The notes under the pieces were generated by a model, which was not told where the DNA came from, ran no database searches, and saw only the letters and a program-made list of their open reading frames with translations. A DNA stretch of 64,000 nt, taken from the NCBI GenBank assembly GCA_942491665.1, contig CALOBR010000020.1, forward strand, positions 124,001 to 188,000, given 5' to 3'. Of the stretch, positions 1 to 7,918 are shown one piece after another. The stretch comes from CAVQGZ01 sp942491665 (GTDB lineage Bacteria > Actinomycetota > Actinomycetes > Jiangellales > Jiangellaceae). Position 1 is the stretch's first letter. Every line of letters begins with the position of its first letter. The translations under genes and the position numbers were made by a program.

Positions 1-215
1 TCGCGGCCTGGTACCCGGCCCCCACCCGCACGGACCGAGACCTTGCGTGGCTGCACCTGCGCCTGATGTCGATCAGGCGAGCCCCCGACAAGCTGAAGTA
101 CCTGGCTGGCTCGGAGTCGGCCATGGGCGCCTTCATCAACGACATCGCGCCCGAAGACATGGCCGCCCGGATTCGCTCCGCGATTGGCGTCGACCCGCTC
201 GCTACCCTCACGTGA
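1..215 (+). CDS. galT: Galactose-1-phosphate uridylyltransferase, C-terminal end (partial)
   Basis: The reading frame is open at the left edge and ends with TGA at 213-215, giving about 70 C-terminal residues. The stretch KYLAGSESAMGAFINDI resembles the C-terminal end of bacterial GalT, the Leloir-pathway enzyme that exchanges UMP between UDP-glucose and galactose-1-phosphate. The next gene, 22 nt downstream on the same strand, is galE, which is the usual partner and strongly supports the call. The catalytic HPH motif would lie upstream of the window and cannot be checked. Confidence 0.82.
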   Translation, partial: AAWYPAPTRTDRDLAWLHLRLMSIRRAPDKLKYLAGSESAMGAFINDIAPEDMAARIRSAIGVDPLATLT

Positions 216-237
216 CGTCGTCGACGAAGGGACGCAC

Positions 238-1185
238 ATGAAATTGCTCGTCACTGGTGGGGCCGGATACATCGGGTCGGTCGTCGCCACCCAGCTGCTC
301 AGCGCCGGGCATGAGGTGGTGGTGCTCGACAACCTCGACACCGGGCATCGTGACGCCGTCCCTGAGGGCGCCACCTACGTACAGGCCCGCATCGACGAGG
401 CCGAAGATGTGCTGGCCGACGGCATCGAGGCCGTCGTGCACTTCGCGGCCAAGTCGCTCGTGGGCGAGTCCGTCGCGGCCCCGGAGATCTACTGGCGCAA
501 CAACGTCGTGGGCAGCCTGGCGCTGCTCGATGCCATGCGCCGCACCGGCGTCGGGCGGATCGTGTTCTCGTCCACCGCAGCCACCTACGGCGAGCCGGAC
601 GTGAGCCCGATCACCGAAGACACCCCGGCCGTCCCCATCAACCCGTACGGGCAGACCAAGCTGGCCGTCGACAACATGCTGTCCGGCGAGGCCGCAGCAC
701 ACGGGCTGGCCGCGGTGTCGCTGCGCTACTTCAACGTCGGTGGGGCCTTCGCCGACCGCGGCGAGCGCCATGTGCCGGAGACCCATCTGATACCCAACGT
801 GCTTGCCGTTGCCACGGGAGACCGCGAGCAGGTCGCCATCTTCGGCACCGACTACCCCACCCGCGACGGCACCGCGGTGCGCGACTACCTCCACGTCGAA
901 GACCTCGGACGAGCGCACCTGCTGGCACTGGAGAAGGCGGTGCCCGGGGAGCACCTCATCTGCAACCTCGGCACCGGTACGGGCTACACAGTGCGCGAGG
1001 TGGTGCAGGCCTGCCGGACCGTCACCGGGCACGCGATCCCGGCAGTCGAGCAGCCCCGTCGCGCCGGTGACCCCCCCGAGCTCGTGGCGTCGAACGCACG
1101 CGCTGCCGAGCGGCTCGGGTGGACGGTCGAGCACGGGCTGGAGCAGATCGTCACCGACGCCTGGGACTTCATCTCGTCCACCTGA
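238..1185 (+). CDS. galE: UDP-glucose 4-epimerase GalE
   Basis: Interconverts UDP-galactose and UDP-glucose using bound NAD. The ATG at 238 is chosen because a purine-rich GAAGGGA lies just upstream and the protein then begins directly at the Rossmann strand MKLLVTGGAGYIG (glycine-rich NAD loop at residues 6-13). The short-chain dehydrogenase catalytic pair is visible as Tyr137-x-x-x-Lys141 in NPYGQTK, preceded by an SSTAATYG segment. At 315 residues it is close to the usual actinobacterial length. It follows galT after 22 nt, so the two are probably one transcript for galactose use or for supplying UDP-galactose to surface glycans. Confidence 0.96.
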   Translation: MKLLVTGGAGYIGSVVATQLLSAGHEVVVLDNLDTGHRDAVPEGATYVQARIDEAEDVLADGIEAVVHFAAKSLVGESVAAPEIYWRNNVVGSLALLDAMRRTGVGRIVFSSTAATYGEPDVSPITEDTPAVPINPYGQTKLAVDNMLSGEAAAHGLAAVSLRYFNVGGAFADRGERHVPETHLIPNVLAVATGDREQVAIFGTDYPTRDGTAVRDYLHVEDLGRAHLLALEKAVPGEHLICNLGTGTGYTVREVVQACRTVTGHAIPAVEQPRRAGDPPELVASNARAAERLGWTVEHGLEQIVTDAWDFISST

Positions 1186-1242
1186 ACCGAGGCATCTCGC
1201 CCACGCACGCTGCCTGAGAAGGCGACGGCAGGCATGAGCTCG

Positions 1243-1248
1243 TAGGAT
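1243..1248 (+). promoter_or_regulatory. -10 box TAGGAT of a leaderless promoter
   Basis: TAGGAT ends 8 nt before the GTG start of the alpha/beta hydrolase at 1257, the spacing expected when transcription begins at or next to the start codon. No Shine-Dalgarno sequence is present. Confidence 0.5.
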
Positions 1249-1256
1249 TCCCCGTC

Positions 1257-2099
1257 GTGCCTGAGCTGAGAACGGTCGTCGACCAGCGGCGCATCACGGT
1301 GGCACCCGGCGTCGAGCTCGCGGCGCGCGAGTGGGGCGCGACGTCGTCTGCTCCTACGGTCGTTCTTGTCCACGGGCTCGCCTCGACGTCGCGGCTGTGG
1401 GACGGGGTGGCCGCGCGGCTGGCAGCGCTGGGTCATCGGACAGTAGCCGTCGACCTGCGTGGGCACGGTGAGTCCGCCGCCCCCGAGAGCGGCTACGACA
1501 CGAGCACCGCTGCCAGCGACGTCGTGGCGGTGCTCGACGCGACGGGTGACGAGCCCGTGCTGCTGGCCGGCCAGTCGTGGGGCGGCAACGTCGTGCTGCA
1601 GGTCGCTGCGCGGCGACCTGACCTTGTGGCCGGGCTGGCACTCGTCGACGGTGGGTGGATCGACCTCGCTCGCCGGTTCGACTCGTGGGAGTCGGCTCTT
1701 TCCCTGCTCACCCCACCAGCCATCGACGGCATGGACGCCGCGGCCTTTCGCGCGATGGTGGCCGGCTCGCTGGCCGGCTTTCCGCCCGGCGCGGTCGACG
1801 CCGCGGCGTCCGTCGTGCACGAGATGCCCGACGGGACGATCCGGCGACGCCTCACCGTCGCGCGCCACCTGTCGATCCTGCGCTCGATGTGGGAGGACGA
1901 CCCGACGCAGCGGTACCCGTCGGTGCGTTCCCCGACCGTGCTCATGCCCGCGACGATCGATGACACGCTGCCCGACGAGGTGGCTGCCGCAGCGCTGTCC
2001 ATCCCCCGAGCCACGGTGCGTCCCTACCCGGGCGCCCATCACGACCTTCACCTGCAGCGACCCGATGAGGTCGCCGCCGACATCAGGAGCCTGCTGTGA
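1257..2099 (+). CDS. Alpha/beta hydrolase
   Basis: A 280-residue alpha/beta-hydrolase-fold protein of unknown substrate. Visible landmarks are the oxyanion HG in VHGLASTSRLWDG near residue 38, the nucleophile elbow GQSWGG with Ser107, and a histidine in the segment GAHHDLHLQRP near residue 261. The GTG start at 1257 sits 8 nt after a TAGGAT box and has no Shine-Dalgarno, so it is probably leaderless. Its stop overlaps the GTG of the next gene by 4 nt, which implies translational coupling to the S51-like protein. The family covers esterases, lipases, haloperoxidases and C-C hydrolases, and nothing in the sequence narrows this. Confidence 0.85.
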   Translation: MPELRTVVDQRRITVAPGVELAAREWGATSSAPTVVLVHGLASTSRLWDGVAARLAALGHRTVAVDLRGHGESAAPESGYDTSTAASDVVAVLDATGDEPVLLAGQSWGGNVVLQVAARRPDLVAGLALVDGGWIDLARRFDSWESALSLLTPPAIDGMDAAAFRAMVAGSLAGFPPGAVDAAASVVHEMPDGTIRRRLTVARHLSILRSMWEDDPTQRYPSVRSPTVLMPATIDDTLPDEVAAAALSIPRATVRPYPGAHHDLHLQRPDEVAADIRSLL

Positions 2100-3367
2100 G
2101 CCTGCTCGTCATCATGGGATCAGGCGAGACGGCCCCGACGATGGTCAAGGTGCACCGGCGGGTGTTCGACTCCGTCGGGGACGGCCCGTCCCTGCTGCTG
2201 GACACCCCGTACGGGTTTCAGGGCAATGCCGACGACCTCACCGAGCGGGCGGTTGCCTACTTCGCCGATGTGGCGAACCGCGCGGTGCGCCCGCTGCAGT
2301 GGCGCGTCCCTGGCGACGCCACGGCTGCCGATCGCGCCGTGGCCGCCCTGCGTGAGGCCCGCTGGGCCTTCGCCGGCCCGGGCTCGCCGACCTATGCCTT
2401 GCGCGTCTGGGCTGGCAACGGCCTGGATGCCGAGATTGCCGGAGTCGTCGCGCGCGGCGGCGCCAGCGTCTTCGCCAGCGCTGCCGCGCTGACGCTCGGG
2501 TCGCACACCGTCCCCGTCTACGAGGTGTACAAGGTCGGCGAGGAGCCGGCCTGGCGCCCGGGGCTCGGGGTGCTCGAACGTGTGACGGGCATCCGGGCCG
2601 CCGTGGTACCGCACTGGGACAACAACGAGGGCGGCAACCACGACACGCGGTTCTGCTACCTCGGCGCCGACCGCCTCGCGCGGCTCGAGGTGGCGCTGCC
2701 CGAGGGCGTGGGCATCCTCGGGGTCGACGAGCACACGGCGCTGCTGATCGACCCGGACGCCGGTACTGCCGTGGTGGAGGGGCGCGGCACCGTGACCGCG
2801 CGGTACCGGGCCGTCGAGACAGTCTGGCGGGCCGGGGCCGAGTTCTCTGTCGTCGCGCTGCGGGAGACCCTGGCGGGACGTGACGCAGAGGCGGCCGAGT
2901 CACTCGTCATCGCCGACCACGTCGAGCCCGGTGGTACCGGCGACGAGCCAGACCCGGATGACGTGAAGGCGCCGGCCACGCTGCGCGACGCGAGTGACGC
3001 CGCCGAGGCGGCTTTCGCCGTGGCCGTCGACGCCCGCGACGCCGAGGCGGCCGTGGCAGCCGTCCTCGGCCTGGAGCAGGCCATCGACGACTGGTCGGCC
3101 GACACGACGCAGAGCGACGACGCCACACACGCGCGACGCACCCTGCGGGCGTTGGTGGTGCGTCTCGGCGATCTCGCCCGTGGCGGCGTCACCGACCCGC
3201 GCGAGGTCGTCGGGCCCTTCGTCGAGCTGCTGCTCGCGCGCCGGGAGGCGGCCCGCGACGCGCGAGACTGGCCGGCCGCCGACGCGGTGCGCGACGGGCT
3301 GGCTGCCCGGGGCGTCGAGGTGCGCGACACCGCCGACGGCAGTGAGTGGCACCTGCGCGATGTCTGA
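2096..3367 (+). CDS. Peptidase S51/cyanophycinase-like protein fused to a CysS-like C-terminal tail
   Basis: The first ~270 residues look like a class-I glutamine amidotransferase-like fold of the peptidase E/cyanophycinase (S51) group: MGSGETAPTM at the N-terminus, a nucleophile-type segment VFASAAAL, and the motif PHWDNNEGGNHDTRFCYLG. A helical, Ala/Asp-rich linker follows. The last ~50 residues (ARREAARDARDWPAADAVRD, then DTADGSEWHL) closely resemble the C-terminal end of cysteinyl-tRNA synthetase. The Rossmann core and HIGH/KMSKS motifs of CysS are absent, so it is not a synthetase. The 423-residue frame starts at a GTG overlapping the upstream hydrolase stop and overlaps the next small gene. 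The fold assignment is by motif recognition. Substrate is unknown; a dipeptidase or other serine hydrolase is plausible. Confidence 0.75.
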   Translation: MSLLVIMGSGETAPTMVKVHRRVFDSVGDGPSLLLDTPYGFQGNADDLTERAVAYFADVANRAVRPLQWRVPGDATAADRAVAALREARWAFAGPGSPTYALRVWAGNGLDAEIAGVVARGGASVFASAAALTLGSHTVPVYEVYKVGEEPAWRPGLGVLERVTGIRAAVVPHWDNNEGGNHDTRFCYLGADRLARLEVALPEGVGILGVDEHTALLIDPDAGTAVVEGRGTVTARYRAVETVWRAGAEFSVVALRETLAGRDAEAAESLVIADHVEPGGTGDEPDPDDVKAPATLRDASDAAEAAFAVAVDARDAEAAVAAVLGLEQAIDDWSADTTQSDDATHARRTLRALVVRLGDLARGGVTDPREVVGPFVELLLARREAARDARDWPAADAVRDGLAARGVEVRDTADGSEWHLRDV

Positions 3368-3578
3368 CATGAGCTCTCCCGCGCTGGCCGTCCACCCCTG
3401 CCGCAAGGAGTGCCGATGGCTCCCGACGCAGCGTGTCGTCGCAGGTGAGAGGCTCTTCTCCTGCCAGTCGTGCGGATCGCAGTGGGTGGCGTCGCAGCAG
3501 TGGACACCGGTCGACGCCGACGGGTCGCGACACCCCGACCTCGTCGCGGAGATCGCCGGCGACAAGGGTCACAGTTAG
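3360..3578 (+). CDS. Small zinc-ribbon-like protein
   Basis: A 72-residue protein with two cysteine pairs, CRKEC near residue 14 and CQSC near residue 35, spaced like a treble-clef or ribbon zinc site. The rest is hydrophilic, with no membrane segment or signal peptide. The ATG at 3360 overlaps the stop of the S51-like gene (3365-3367) by 8 nt; a second ATG at 3369 is an equally possible start. The overlap suggests co-translation with the two upstream genes. I do not recognise a named family. A metal-binding accessory or nucleic-acid-binding role is only inference from the cysteines. Confidence 0.65.
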   Translation: MSDMSSPALAVHPCRKECRWLPTQRVVAGERLFSCQSCGSQWVASQQWTPVDADGSRHPDLVAEIAGDKGHS

Positions 3579-3783
3579 GTTGCGGTCTGGCTAGGGGCGT
3601 GGCTGCGATGTGACCACGATGCCCGATCTGGCTATGGTCGTCGAGTTCGTGCCGTGGGCTTGTCCCCGGTGAGCCTTGCCCGGCGCCTTGTTGGTTGTGG
3701 TGCCAGTGCGGCTCGCTGGAAGCCGGCGGAAGGCTGGCGTGAGTGCGGCGCGGACGTCCTTGTACCCGATCTAGGAGAGAGCT

Positions 3784-4755
3784 GTGACCCTCGCACGCAA
3801 CCGGGGCTTCGCCCCACTCGCCCTTCTCGCGACGGCCGGACTGGTGCTGGCCGCATGCGGCAGCGACGACGACACCACCGCTGACACCACCACCGAATCG
3901 CAGGTGGATGCCACCGCTCTCGACGGCGTCAGCATCACCGTGGGCTCCAAGGACTTCACGGAGAACATCCTGCTGGGCGAGATGATGGCCCAGGCGCTGG
4001 CCGCCCAAGGAGCCGACGTCACCAACCAGATCAACCTCGGCGGGACGGTGGTCGTCCGTGACGCGCTCGTGTCCGGTGAGATCGACGTCTCCCCCGAGTA
4101 CAACGGCACCGGATGGACCGTCCACCTGGGAAACCAGGACCCCAGTTCCGACCCCGTCGAGCTGTTCGAGGTGACCGCCGAGCAAGACCTCGCCGACAAC
4201 CAGATCCAGTGGGTGGGCAGCTCGTCGTTCAACAACACCTACGGCTTCGCCGCCAACGGCACCCTCGTGGAGGAGAACGGCGGCCCCTTCGATGTTCAGG
4301 GCATGTTCGACTACGTCGCCGCCAACCCGGACGCCATCGTGTGCATGGAGTCGGAGTTCCCCGACCGCCCCGACGGCCTCATCCTCTTCGAGGATGCCAC
4401 GGGTGTGACGATCCCCCAGGACCAGGTCCAGATCCTCGACACCGGCCTCATCTACACCGAGACCGCCAACGGCGCCTGCCAGTTCGGCGAGGTGTTCACC
4501 ACCGACGGCCGCATCGCCGCCCTCGACATCGAGCTCGTCGAAGACCCGGGTGTCTCCATCCTCTACAACGCCTCCTACACCTTCCGTGACGACGTCTTCC
4601 AGGAGCACGCCGACACCTACACCGAGATCGCCGAGGCAATCCTCGAGCCGCTGACCCAGGAGAAGATGGCCGAGCTCAACGCGACCGTGGACGTCGACGG
4701 CGAGGACGCCGAAGACGTGGCCGCACAGTTCCTCGCTGACAACGGCCTGCTGTAG
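3784..4755 (+). CDS. Glycine betaine/choline ABC transporter substrate-binding lipoprotein
   Basis: The extracellular binding component of an OpuC/OsmF-type compatible-solute importer. The N-terminus has a short positive segment, a hydrophobic stretch and the lipobox VLAACG, after which an acidic, Thr-rich linker begins the mature lipoprotein. GSKDFTENILLGEMMAQAL is characteristic of the choline/betaine-binding family, as is the PEYNGTG segment. GTG at 3784 is chosen because AGGAG lies 7-11 nt upstream. The gene (323 residues) converges on the permease-ATPase-permease operon at 4983-7681, separated by a strong hairpin and a palindromic repeat. This split arrangement means the binding protein is expressed from its own promoter. 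Confidence 0.93.
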   Translation: MTLARNRGFAPLALLATAGLVLAACGSDDDTTADTTTESQVDATALDGVSITVGSKDFTENILLGEMMAQALAAQGADVTNQINLGGTVVVRDALVSGEIDVSPEYNGTGWTVHLGNQDPSSDPVELFEVTAEQDLADNQIQWVGSSSFNNTYGFAANGTLVEENGGPFDVQGMFDYVAANPDAIVCMESEFPDRPDGLILFEDATGVTIPQDQVQILDTGLIYTETANGACQFGEVFTTDGRIAALDIELVEDPGVSILYNASYTFRDDVFQEHADTYTEIAEAILEPLTQEKMAELNATVDVDGEDAEDVAAQFLADNGLL

Positions 4756-4788
4756 CACCAGACCTCGCCACCCCCCGGGGCAGTGAAC

Positions 4789-4822
4789 GCGCCCCCGCCC
4801 CGGTACTTCCGGGCGGGGGCGC
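4789..4822. terminator. Hairpin terminator between convergent genes
   Basis: A perfect 12-bp GC stem, arms 4789-4800 (GCGCCCCCGCCC) and 4811-4822, with a 10-nt loop. It begins 34 nt after the binding-protein stop and could work in both directions. No U-tract follows, as is common in actinobacteria. Confidence 0.8.
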
Positions 4823-4844
4823 AGTCACGTCCGCCCGCCCCACC

Positions 4845-4902
4845 GCGATCTTGGCATCTCAGCCACAACCGCGTGCGGATACGGCTGTACCGCCAAGATC
4901 GC
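4845..4902. repeat. Nested palindromic intergenic element, copy 1
   Basis: Outer arms GCGATCTTGGC (4845-4855) and GCCAAGATCGC (4892-4902) are perfect inverted repeats. Inside them GCCACA (4862-4867) faces TACGGC (4880-4885). From GATC to GATC the core is 54 bp (4847-4900), the same length as copy 2 at 44947-45000, with 35 of 54 positions identical by my alignment. It lies between convergent genes, between a hairpin terminator and a G-rich tract. No coding capacity is apparent. Confidence 0.7.
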
Positions 4903-4913
4903 CGGCGCCGGTT

Positions 4914-4983
4914 GGCCGGGGCCCGGGGCCCGGGGCCAGGAGGCCGGGGCCCGGGGCCAGGGGGGCGGGCCAGGGGCCGGGGC
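4914..4983. repeat. G-rich tandem tract with quadruplex potential
   Basis: Irregular repetition of GGGGCCCGGGGCCA-like units on the plus strand, with many runs of four or more G, ending at the stop codon of the minus-strand permease. On that gene's mRNA the tract is C-rich, and some of it can also pair with itself through the CCC/GGG blocks. It could form a G-quadruplex on the plus strand or assist termination. Confidence 0.6.
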
Positions 4984-5849
4984 TAGAGGCCTCGGGGCTT
5001 GAGGTAGCGCTCAGCGACGGCGCCGAGCCAGTCGAACGTGAGCGCCACCAGCGCGACCATGACCGCGCCGACGATCAGTACCGAGTCTTGCTGCAGCTTC
5101 AGGCCCGAGTTGATAGTGATGCCCAGCCCGCCGCCGCCGACAAGGAACGCCAGCGTTGCCATGCCGATGTTGATGATCATGGCGGTGCGAACGCCCGCGA
5201 TGATCACCGGGACGGCCAGCGGTAGCTCGATGCGGGTCAGCGCCTGCCACTTCGTCATGCCCATTCCACGACCGGCTTCGATGGTGGCACGGTCGACGTT
5301 GTCGAGGCCCACCATCGTGTTCCGTAGCACCGGAAGCAGCGCGAACAGCACCAGGGCCCAGATCACCGTCGTCGTGCCCTGGCCGAGCAGGATGAGGAAG
5401 AGGATGAGCAGGCCGTACGCCGGCAGCGCCTGGCCGGAGTTCGCAATCGTCAGAATCACCGGGCCGAAGCGTCGCAAGGCCGGGCGCGTGAGCACCACCC
5501 CGAGCGGAATGGCGATCAGCACCACGATCACTGTCGACCAGAAGGCGATCGTGACCTGCTCGACGGTCTGCGGCCACAGCTTCGTCTGCCAGTCCAGGGC
5601 GCTCGCCTGCTGGATGTTGACGTCAGGGTCCAGCGTGAGGCTGCTGTAGTAGAGCGCCAGGGCGCCGGCGATCGCGAGGATGCCGAGCGGTGCCAGCAGC
5701 AGCCCCATGGGCCGCGAGCGCTCCTTTGTTGCCTCGACCGCTGCGACGGCGAGGTCGGTCTCGTCATCGTCGGTAGACCTTGACCGGTCGACGACCGGGC
5801 CGGTACCCCGGTCGGCGATGACAGCGAACTTGCCGAGGTCGTCGCTCAT
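4983..5849 (-). CDS. Osmoprotectant ABC transporter permease (downstream copy)
   Basis: A 288-residue inner-membrane permease of the binding-protein-dependent importer type. After an ~45-residue hydrophilic, acidic N-terminal segment there is one early membrane span (LLLAPLGILAIAGALALYY) and about five to six further spans. The loop segment EAGRGMGMTKWQALTRIELP matches the EAA motif that contacts the ATPase. Its ATG overlaps the TGA of the ATPase gene by 4 nt, so the two are translationally coupled. It pairs with the other permease at 7022-7681 to form a heterodimeric channel for choline, glycine betaine or a similar solute. The long hydrophilic N-terminus is not shared with the other permease. 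Confidence 0.9.
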   Translation of the reverse strand: MSDDLGKFAVIADRGTGPVVDRSRSTDDDETDLAVAAVEATKERSRPMGLLLAPLGILAIAGALALYYSSLTLDPDVNIQQASALDWQTKLWPQTVEQVTIAFWSTVIVVLIAIPLGVVLTRPALRRFGPVILTIANSGQALPAYGLLILFLILLGQGTTTVIWALVLFALLPVLRNTMVGLDNVDRATIEAGRGMGMTKWQALTRIELPLAVPVIIAGVRTAMIINIGMATLAFLVGGGGLGITINSGLKLQQDSVLIVGAVMVALVALTFDWLGAVAERYLKPRGL

Positions 5850-7012
5850 GGTGTGGCCGCCTCAAGGGCGTCGTAGTGGTCCTTGGCCTCCGTGCGGAGG
5901 CGTCGGATCACCTCAGTGAGGTCGCTGATCTCGACCACGCCCTGGTAGCGCCCACGATTGTCGACGACGCAGCAGATCCCTGTCGACTCGTTGAGCATCT
6001 CCTCCAGCGTGTCGTGCAGCGTGGCGTTGGGCTCGACCTCGGCCCGGATGTGCTGGCCCATCGTCAACAGGTCGCCGTTCCCACGCTGGAGATCGGTTCG
6101 ACGCAGCCAACGCGTCGGCTTGTGCTCGCCGTCGAGCAGCAGCACCCACTCACGGTTCGCCTCATCCATGGCGCGCAGCCCGTTCTCCGGTGCCTCGCCG
6201 ACCGTCAACGTCGGGTACGACGACAGGTCGAGCCCCGAGACCCGCTCGAAGTTCAGCCCCTTCAGCGTGGAGCCCGACCCGATGAAGTCGTCGACGAAGT
6301 CGTCCACGGGGTAGGCCAGGATGCGTTCCGGTGTGTCGATCTGTCGGATGACGCTGCGCTCGCCCAGGATCGCGATGCGGTCACCCATCTTGATGGCTTC
6401 GTCGATGTCGTGGGTGACGAAGACGATCGTCTTCTTCAGCTCACCCTGCAGTCGCAGGAACTCGTTCTGCAAGCGGTCGCGGGTGATCGGGTCGATGGCT
6501 CCGAACGGCTCGTCCATGAGCATCACAGCGGGGTCGGCCCCCAGCGCGCGAGCGACGCCGACGCGCTGCGCCTGCCCGCCGGAGAGCTCCTTGGGGTAGC
6601 GGTCGCGAAATTCCGCGGCTGGCAGCCCAACGGTGTCGAGAAGTTCCTCCACACGTTGGGCGGTGCGGTTCTTGTCCCAGCCGAGCATCTTGGGCACCGT
6701 GGCGATGTTCTGCCCGATCGTCTGGTGGGGGAACAGACCAATCTGCTGGATGACGTACCCGATGCGGCGCCGCAGCTTGTCGGGGTCGACGTTGGTGACA
6801 TCCTCGCCGTCGAAGTAGATGTGCCCGCCGGACGGCTCAATCATCCGGTTGATCAGACGCAGCGTCGTGGACTTGCCGCAGCCGGATGGGCCGACGAGGA
6901 CAAGGATCTCGCCCTCCTCGATGTCCATCGTGAGCTCTTCGACAGCCGGGTCGGTGCTGCCCGGGTAGACCTTGGTCACCCTGTCGAGGTGGATCATCGA
7001 ACGGTCAGACAT
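5846..7012 (-). CDS. Osmoprotectant ABC transporter ATP-binding protein with CBS domains
   Basis: The 388-residue energising subunit of an OpuCA/ProV-like importer. Walker A GPSGCGKST lies near residue 39, the signature LSGGQAQRVGVARAL is in the middle, Walker B reads VMLMDEP, and the switch histidine is in VFVTHD. The C-terminal ~120 residues form a CBS-type region (for example CCVVDNRGRYQGVVEISDL). In OpuA and related osmoregulators such domains sense ionic strength or bind cyclic di-AMP; whether this protein does so is inference. It lies 9 nt downstream of one permease gene and overlaps the next by 4 nt, in the order permease, ATPase, permease. Confidence 0.94.
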   Translation of the reverse strand: MSDRSMIHLDRVTKVYPGSTDPAVEELTMDIEEGEILVLVGPSGCGKSTTLRLINRMIEPSGGHIYFDGEDVTNVDPDKLRRRIGYVIQQIGLFPHQTIGQNIATVPKMLGWDKNRTAQRVEELLDTVGLPAAEFRDRYPKELSGGQAQRVGVARALGADPAVMLMDEPFGAIDPITRDRLQNEFLRLQGELKKTIVFVTHDIDEAIKMGDRIAILGERSVIRQIDTPERILAYPVDDFVDDFIGSGSTLKGLNFERVSGLDLSSYPTLTVGEAPENGLRAMDEANREWVLLLDGEHKPTRWLRRTDLQRGNGDLLTMGQHIRAEVEPNATLHDTLEEMLNESTGICCVVDNRGRYQGVVEISDLTEVIRRLRTEAKDHYDALEAATP

Positions 7013-7021
7013 CGTGGTCTC

Positions 7022-7681
7022 CTAGATCCTCAAGCCTTGCGAGGTCGTGAGTCGTTGGACGGCGGCGAAGCCGAAGTCGAGAATCAGTCCCAGCAGCACC
7101 GTGAACACCGTGCCCACCCAGACCGACTCGACGCTGCCGGGAAGCCCCAGCCGCGTCAGCCCCCCTTGGATGAACGTGCCGAGACCGTCGCCCCCGACGA
7201 GCACGGCAATGGCAGCGATGCCGACGACAAGCAGGCTGGATACCCGAACGCCGGCCATGATGACCGGCCAGGCGAGCGGCAGACGAACCTTGAACAGCTG
7301 CTGGCGGGTGTTCATCCCCATGCCGCGCGCCGACTCGACCACGGCGGGACTCACCTCGTCCAGCCCGGTGACGGTGTTGCGAAGGATCGGCAGCAGTGCG
7401 TAGAGGAAGAGCGCCATCATCGCCGGCGGGTTACCGATGCCGACGATGGGGATGAAGAGCGCGAAGAGCGCGAGCGACGGGATCGTCAAGAAGATGCCCG
7501 CGGTGCTGAGCGTCAGCTGCCGCGCACTGCTGTTGCGTTGGACGATGACACCGAGGGTTACCGAGAACACAGTGGCCGCGAGGATCACGACGAGAACCAT
7601 CTGGGCCTGCTGGAGTGTCGCTTCCCAGACCTCGTCGAGGTTGTCAGCGACATAGTTGAACCAGCTGAGCAGGCCGTCCAC
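7022..7681 (-). CDS. Osmoprotectant ABC transporter permease (first gene of operon)
   Basis: A 219-residue inner-membrane permease with about five membrane spans and the EAA-type loop ESARGMGMNTRQQLFKVRLP. The frame stays open for another 53 codons upstream, but that extension is Arg/Cys-rich and unlike the family. I choose the GTG at 7681, which has a GAAAGGG Shine-Dalgarno 6 nt upstream and starts at VDGLLSWFNYVADNLDEV, a typical beginning for this permease type. It is the first gene of the minus-strand operon with the CBS-containing ATPase and the second permease. With the lipoprotein at 3784-4755 these make a complete osmoprotectant importer. Confidence 0.88.
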   Translation of the reverse strand: MDGLLSWFNYVADNLDEVWEATLQQAQMVLVVILAATVFSVTLGVIVQRNSSARQLTLSTAGIFLTIPSLALFALFIPIVGIGNPPAMMALFLYALLPILRNTVTGLDEVSPAVVESARGMGMNTRQQLFKVRLPLAWPVIMAGVRVSSLLVVGIAAIAVLVGGDGLGTFIQGGLTRLGLPGSVESVWVGTVFTVLLGLILDFGFAAVQRLTTSQGLRI

Positions 7682-7875
7682 GGTGCGCCCTTTCGTCGCG
7701 GTCAGTGGTCGTCCGGTGCCAGACCGCCACCTGCGAAAGCGACAACCGAAACTCCGGGTGTTCGACAACCATAGTGCAGTCGGCCCGATCTGCCCCATAA
7801 GTCGCTGACGACGCGAGCAGTCTCCGCGACCGCACCACACCCTTCCCCTTGATCACGTCACCCGGGTTTCAGTCG

Positions 7876-7906
7876 GCTGGGCGAGGTGTATTCACCTCGT
7901 GAGCCA
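7876..7906. repeat. Palindromic site A flanking the AbiEi-like gene
   Basis: CGAGGTG (7882-7888), TATT, CACCTCG (7893-7899) form a 7-bp perfect palindrome inside GCTGGGCGAGGTG. The same 13-mer recurs at 8990-9002 in site B, on the other side of the AbiEi-like gene. Site A starts 43 nt downstream of that gene's stop codon and could also act as a weak terminator. Confidence 0.6.
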
Positions 7907-7918
7907 ACGTTCGGCTGG

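Noticed and set aside
1211..1234. A terminator after galE (TGCCTG / CAGGCA)
   Set aside because: The stem is only 6 bp with a 12-nt loop and no further support, too weak to list as a feature.
2096..3367. A cysteinyl-tRNA synthetase or CysS paralogue (MshC)
   Set aside because: Only the C-terminal tail is CysS-like; the Rossmann core, HIGH and KMSKS motifs and zinc site are absent.
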